Below are positions 13,907 to 14,726 of a stretch of DNA of 14,726 nt, one piece after another. The notes beneath the pieces were generated by a model, which saw only the letters and a list, made by a program, of their open reading frames with translations, did no database searches and was not told the origin of the DNA. The stretch spans positions 5,063 through 19,788 of the forward strand of contig JAHFCS010000007.1 of NCBI GenBank assembly GCA_023249395.1, read 5' to 3'. The translations under genes were made by a program, and so were the position numbers. The DNA is from Gemmatimonadota bacterium. Lineage in GTDB: Bacteria; Gemmatimonadota; Gemmatimonadetes; Gemmatimonadales; Gemmatimonadaceae. Each line of letters starts with the position of its first letter. Position 1 is the first letter of the stretch.

Positions 13907-13912
13907 GCGGAG
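13907..13912 (+). promoter_or_regulatory. Ribosome binding site of the 72-residue protein
   Basis: GCGGAG, 6 bases before the ATG at 13919. It favours that start over the TTG/ATG-like starts further upstream (frame open from about 13853), which would add a Cys-rich stretch translated from the promoter region. Confidence 0.6.
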
Positions 13913-13918
13913 TACCAA

Positions 13919-14137
13919 ATGCCTTTTATGATGATGACGTGTGCGAAGACGGGAAAAGCGGTGTCAACCGGACACACGAGCGACAGCAAGTCATTCGCAG
14001 GAATTGCGGCCAGTGGGAACAAGTCGCGTTGTTCGGCCTGCGGAGGAACCCACATGTGGAACAAGGCCGATACCTGGCCGGCGACCGAAGTGCCGGATCC
14101 GGTTCTTCTTCGTGTTACGAAGGTCAAGCCCCGCTAG
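13919..14137 (+). CDS. Small putative zinc-ribbon protein, unknown function
   Basis: 72 residues beginning MPFMMMTCAKTGKAVSTGHT. Cysteines C8, C38 and C41 plus H45 (in SRCSACGGTHMW) look like a zinc site made of one T-C-x-K-T-G knuckle and one C-x2-C-G-x2-H-x-W knuckle. From memory, similar short proteins with MTCPKTGKxVSTG and C-x2-C-G-x-x-H-x-W occur in many proteobacteria and soil bacteria with no known role. No signal peptide or membrane segment is present, and the end is basic (VTKVKPR). ATG 13919 is chosen for its ribosome site; three more ATGs follow at codons 4-6. It is the only complete plus-strand gene and reads away from transaldolase. Metal binding is inference. Confidence 0.72.
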   Translation: MPFMMMTCAKTGKAVSTGHTSDSKSFAGIAASGNKSRCSACGGTHMWNKADTWPATEVPDPVLLRVTKVKPR

Positions 14138-14147
14138 CTGAGCGACT

Positions 14148-14163
14148 GTCCCGATTTTGGGAC
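14148..14163 (+). other. Short hairpin after the small zinc-ribbon gene
   Basis: GTCCC-GATTTT-GGGAC, five-pair stem, 10 bases after the stop at 14137. There is no T tract after the stem, so it is at best a weak terminator or mRNA end protector. Confidence 0.3.
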
Positions 14164-14167
14164 CCAG

Positions 14168-14182
14168 CGTGCGCCGCGCACG
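14168..14182. repeat. GC-rich inverted repeat upstream of msrB
   Basis: CGTGCG-CCG-CGCACG, six-base perfect arms. It ends 24 bases before the TATAAA of the msrB promoter, that is, at about the -35 region. It could be an operator or part of the 3' end of the upstream gene's transcript. Confidence 0.3.
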
Positions 14183-14205
14183 GATCTGTTCTGACGATCC
14201 CCGCG

Positions 14206-14211
14206 TATAAA
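14206..14211 (+). promoter_or_regulatory. Probable -10 box of msrB
   Basis: TATAAA in GCGTATAAAGC, 34 bases before the msrB ATG, in otherwise GC-rich sequence. The predicted start of transcription is near 14218. No good -35 hexamer is seen at 16-18 bases, so recognition may rely on an extended -10 or an alternative sigma factor. Confidence 0.45.
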
Positions 14212-14245
14212 GCTGTGACGCTCGACCCAAATCACAGGACCTTCA

Positions 14246-14726
14246 ATGTCTCGACCAGTCAATAGAACGTCTGCGGCGGCCGCAGTCGCCACGCTTCTCT
14301 TCGCCGCGGCCGCATTGCCCGCGAGAGTTACTGCGCAGGCGGATGTCGCTTCGCAGACTGCGCACCGCCCGCTCAGGAAAGGCGACCCTGGGCTCAAGCG
14401 GCTTCTCACACCGCTCCAGTACAACGTGACGCAGCGTGACGCGACCGAGACACCATTTCGCAACGAGTACTGGGACAATCACGAGCCGGGGATCTACGTT
14501 GACGTGGTCTCTGGTGAGCCGCTGTTCAGCTCCCTGGACAAGTACGAGTCGGGCACCGGGTGGCCCAGCTTCACGCGCCCGCTCGAGCCGCGCAATGTCG
14601 TCACGCGCACCGATCGCTCGCTGTTCATGGAGCGGACGGAGGTCCGGTCGAAGGGAGCCAATTCGCACCTCGGACATCTGTTCGACGATGGCCCGGCGCC
14701 GACCGGTCTACGCTATTGCATGAATT
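14246..14726 (+). CDS. msrB: Exported peptide-methionine (R)-S-oxide reductase, partial
   Basis: 160 codons visible, cut by the right edge. The ATG at 14246 has AGGA 6 bases upstream. An N-terminal signal peptide is clear: MSRPVNRTS, hydrophobic AAAVATLLFAAAALPA, then cleavage probably after VTA (residue 29). The MsrB domain starts near 52 with LTPLQYNVTQ, then TPFRNEYWDNHEPGIYVDVV, SGTGWPSF at 101-108, NSHLGHLFDDGPAPTG and RYCMN with the catalytic Cys at 157. The enzyme reduces methionine R-sulfoxide in proteins, here presumably outside the cytoplasm. The zinc-binding C-x2-C found in many MsrBs is absent (V-S-G-E-P-L-F instead), as in MsrB domains fused to MsrA. It has its own promoter and no operon partner in view. 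Confidence 0.93.
   Translation, partial: MSRPVNRTSAAAAVATLLFAAAALPARVTAQADVASQTAHRPLRKGDPGLKRLLTPLQYNVTQRDATETPFRNEYWDNHEPGIYVDVVSGEPLFSSLDKYESGTGWPSFTRPLEPRNVVTRTDRSLFMERTEVRSKGANSHLGHLFDDGPAPTGLRYCMN

Noticed and set aside
1..14726. tRNA, CRISPR array, transposon, prophage or toxin-antitoxin genes
   Set aside because: No repeats with regular spacers, no cloverleaf-like sequence, no transposase or integrase motifs on either strand.

Overview
The window is GC-rich, tightly packed bacterial chromosome, most likely from a member of the Gemmatimonadota or a close relative. That placement is an inference from gene content and protein style: an MglB-MglA pair, a large class II fructose-bisphosphate aldolase, and frequent GTG starts. 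No rRNA or other taxonomic marker is present. Nearly everything lies on the minus strand. Only the last ~800 bases read on the plus strand. There are no tRNAs, CRISPR arrays or recognisable insertion sequences, and no gene-free stretch exceeds about 110 bases once the SRP RNA is counted.

Right to left along the minus strand, the first block is central carbon metabolism: transaldolase, pyruvate kinase (overlapping by 4 bases), a PhnP-like metallo-beta-lactamase-fold hydrolase, glucose-6-phosphate isomerase, and class II fructose-bisphosphate aldolase. The isomerase gene looks damaged: its first 22 codons are intact, then a stretch of roughly 60-70 codons, including the usual GIGGS motif, is missing and the frame shifts.

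Next is a signalling pair. A short histidine-kinase-like protein keeps the H-box but has no normal ATPase domain and no ordinary start codon ahead of its histidine. It overlaps by 4 bases an NtrC-type sigma-54 activator. A YtxH-like coiled-coil membrane protein, a YihY/BrkB membrane protein and a small repeat-bearing lipoprotein follow, ending in a clear rho-independent terminator.

A new unit then begins with a small SRP RNA (ffs), which has a good -10 box. It is followed after about a dozen bases by dnaX, then ybaB, recR, a 91-codon unknown, mglB, mglA (with an apparent ~30-residue insertion) and the start of pgsA, which runs off the left edge. Replication, repair, protein targeting, cell polarity and phospholipid synthesis genes are thus in one co-oriented run with gaps of -4 to 21 bases.

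On the plus strand at the right end are a 72-residue putative zinc-binding protein, divergent from transaldolase, and an exported MsrB-type methionine sulfoxide reductase cut by the window edge. I found no wholly new system. The items most worth following are the ATPase-less kinase-like protein, the broken pgi, the ffs-dnaX junction and the MglA insertion.
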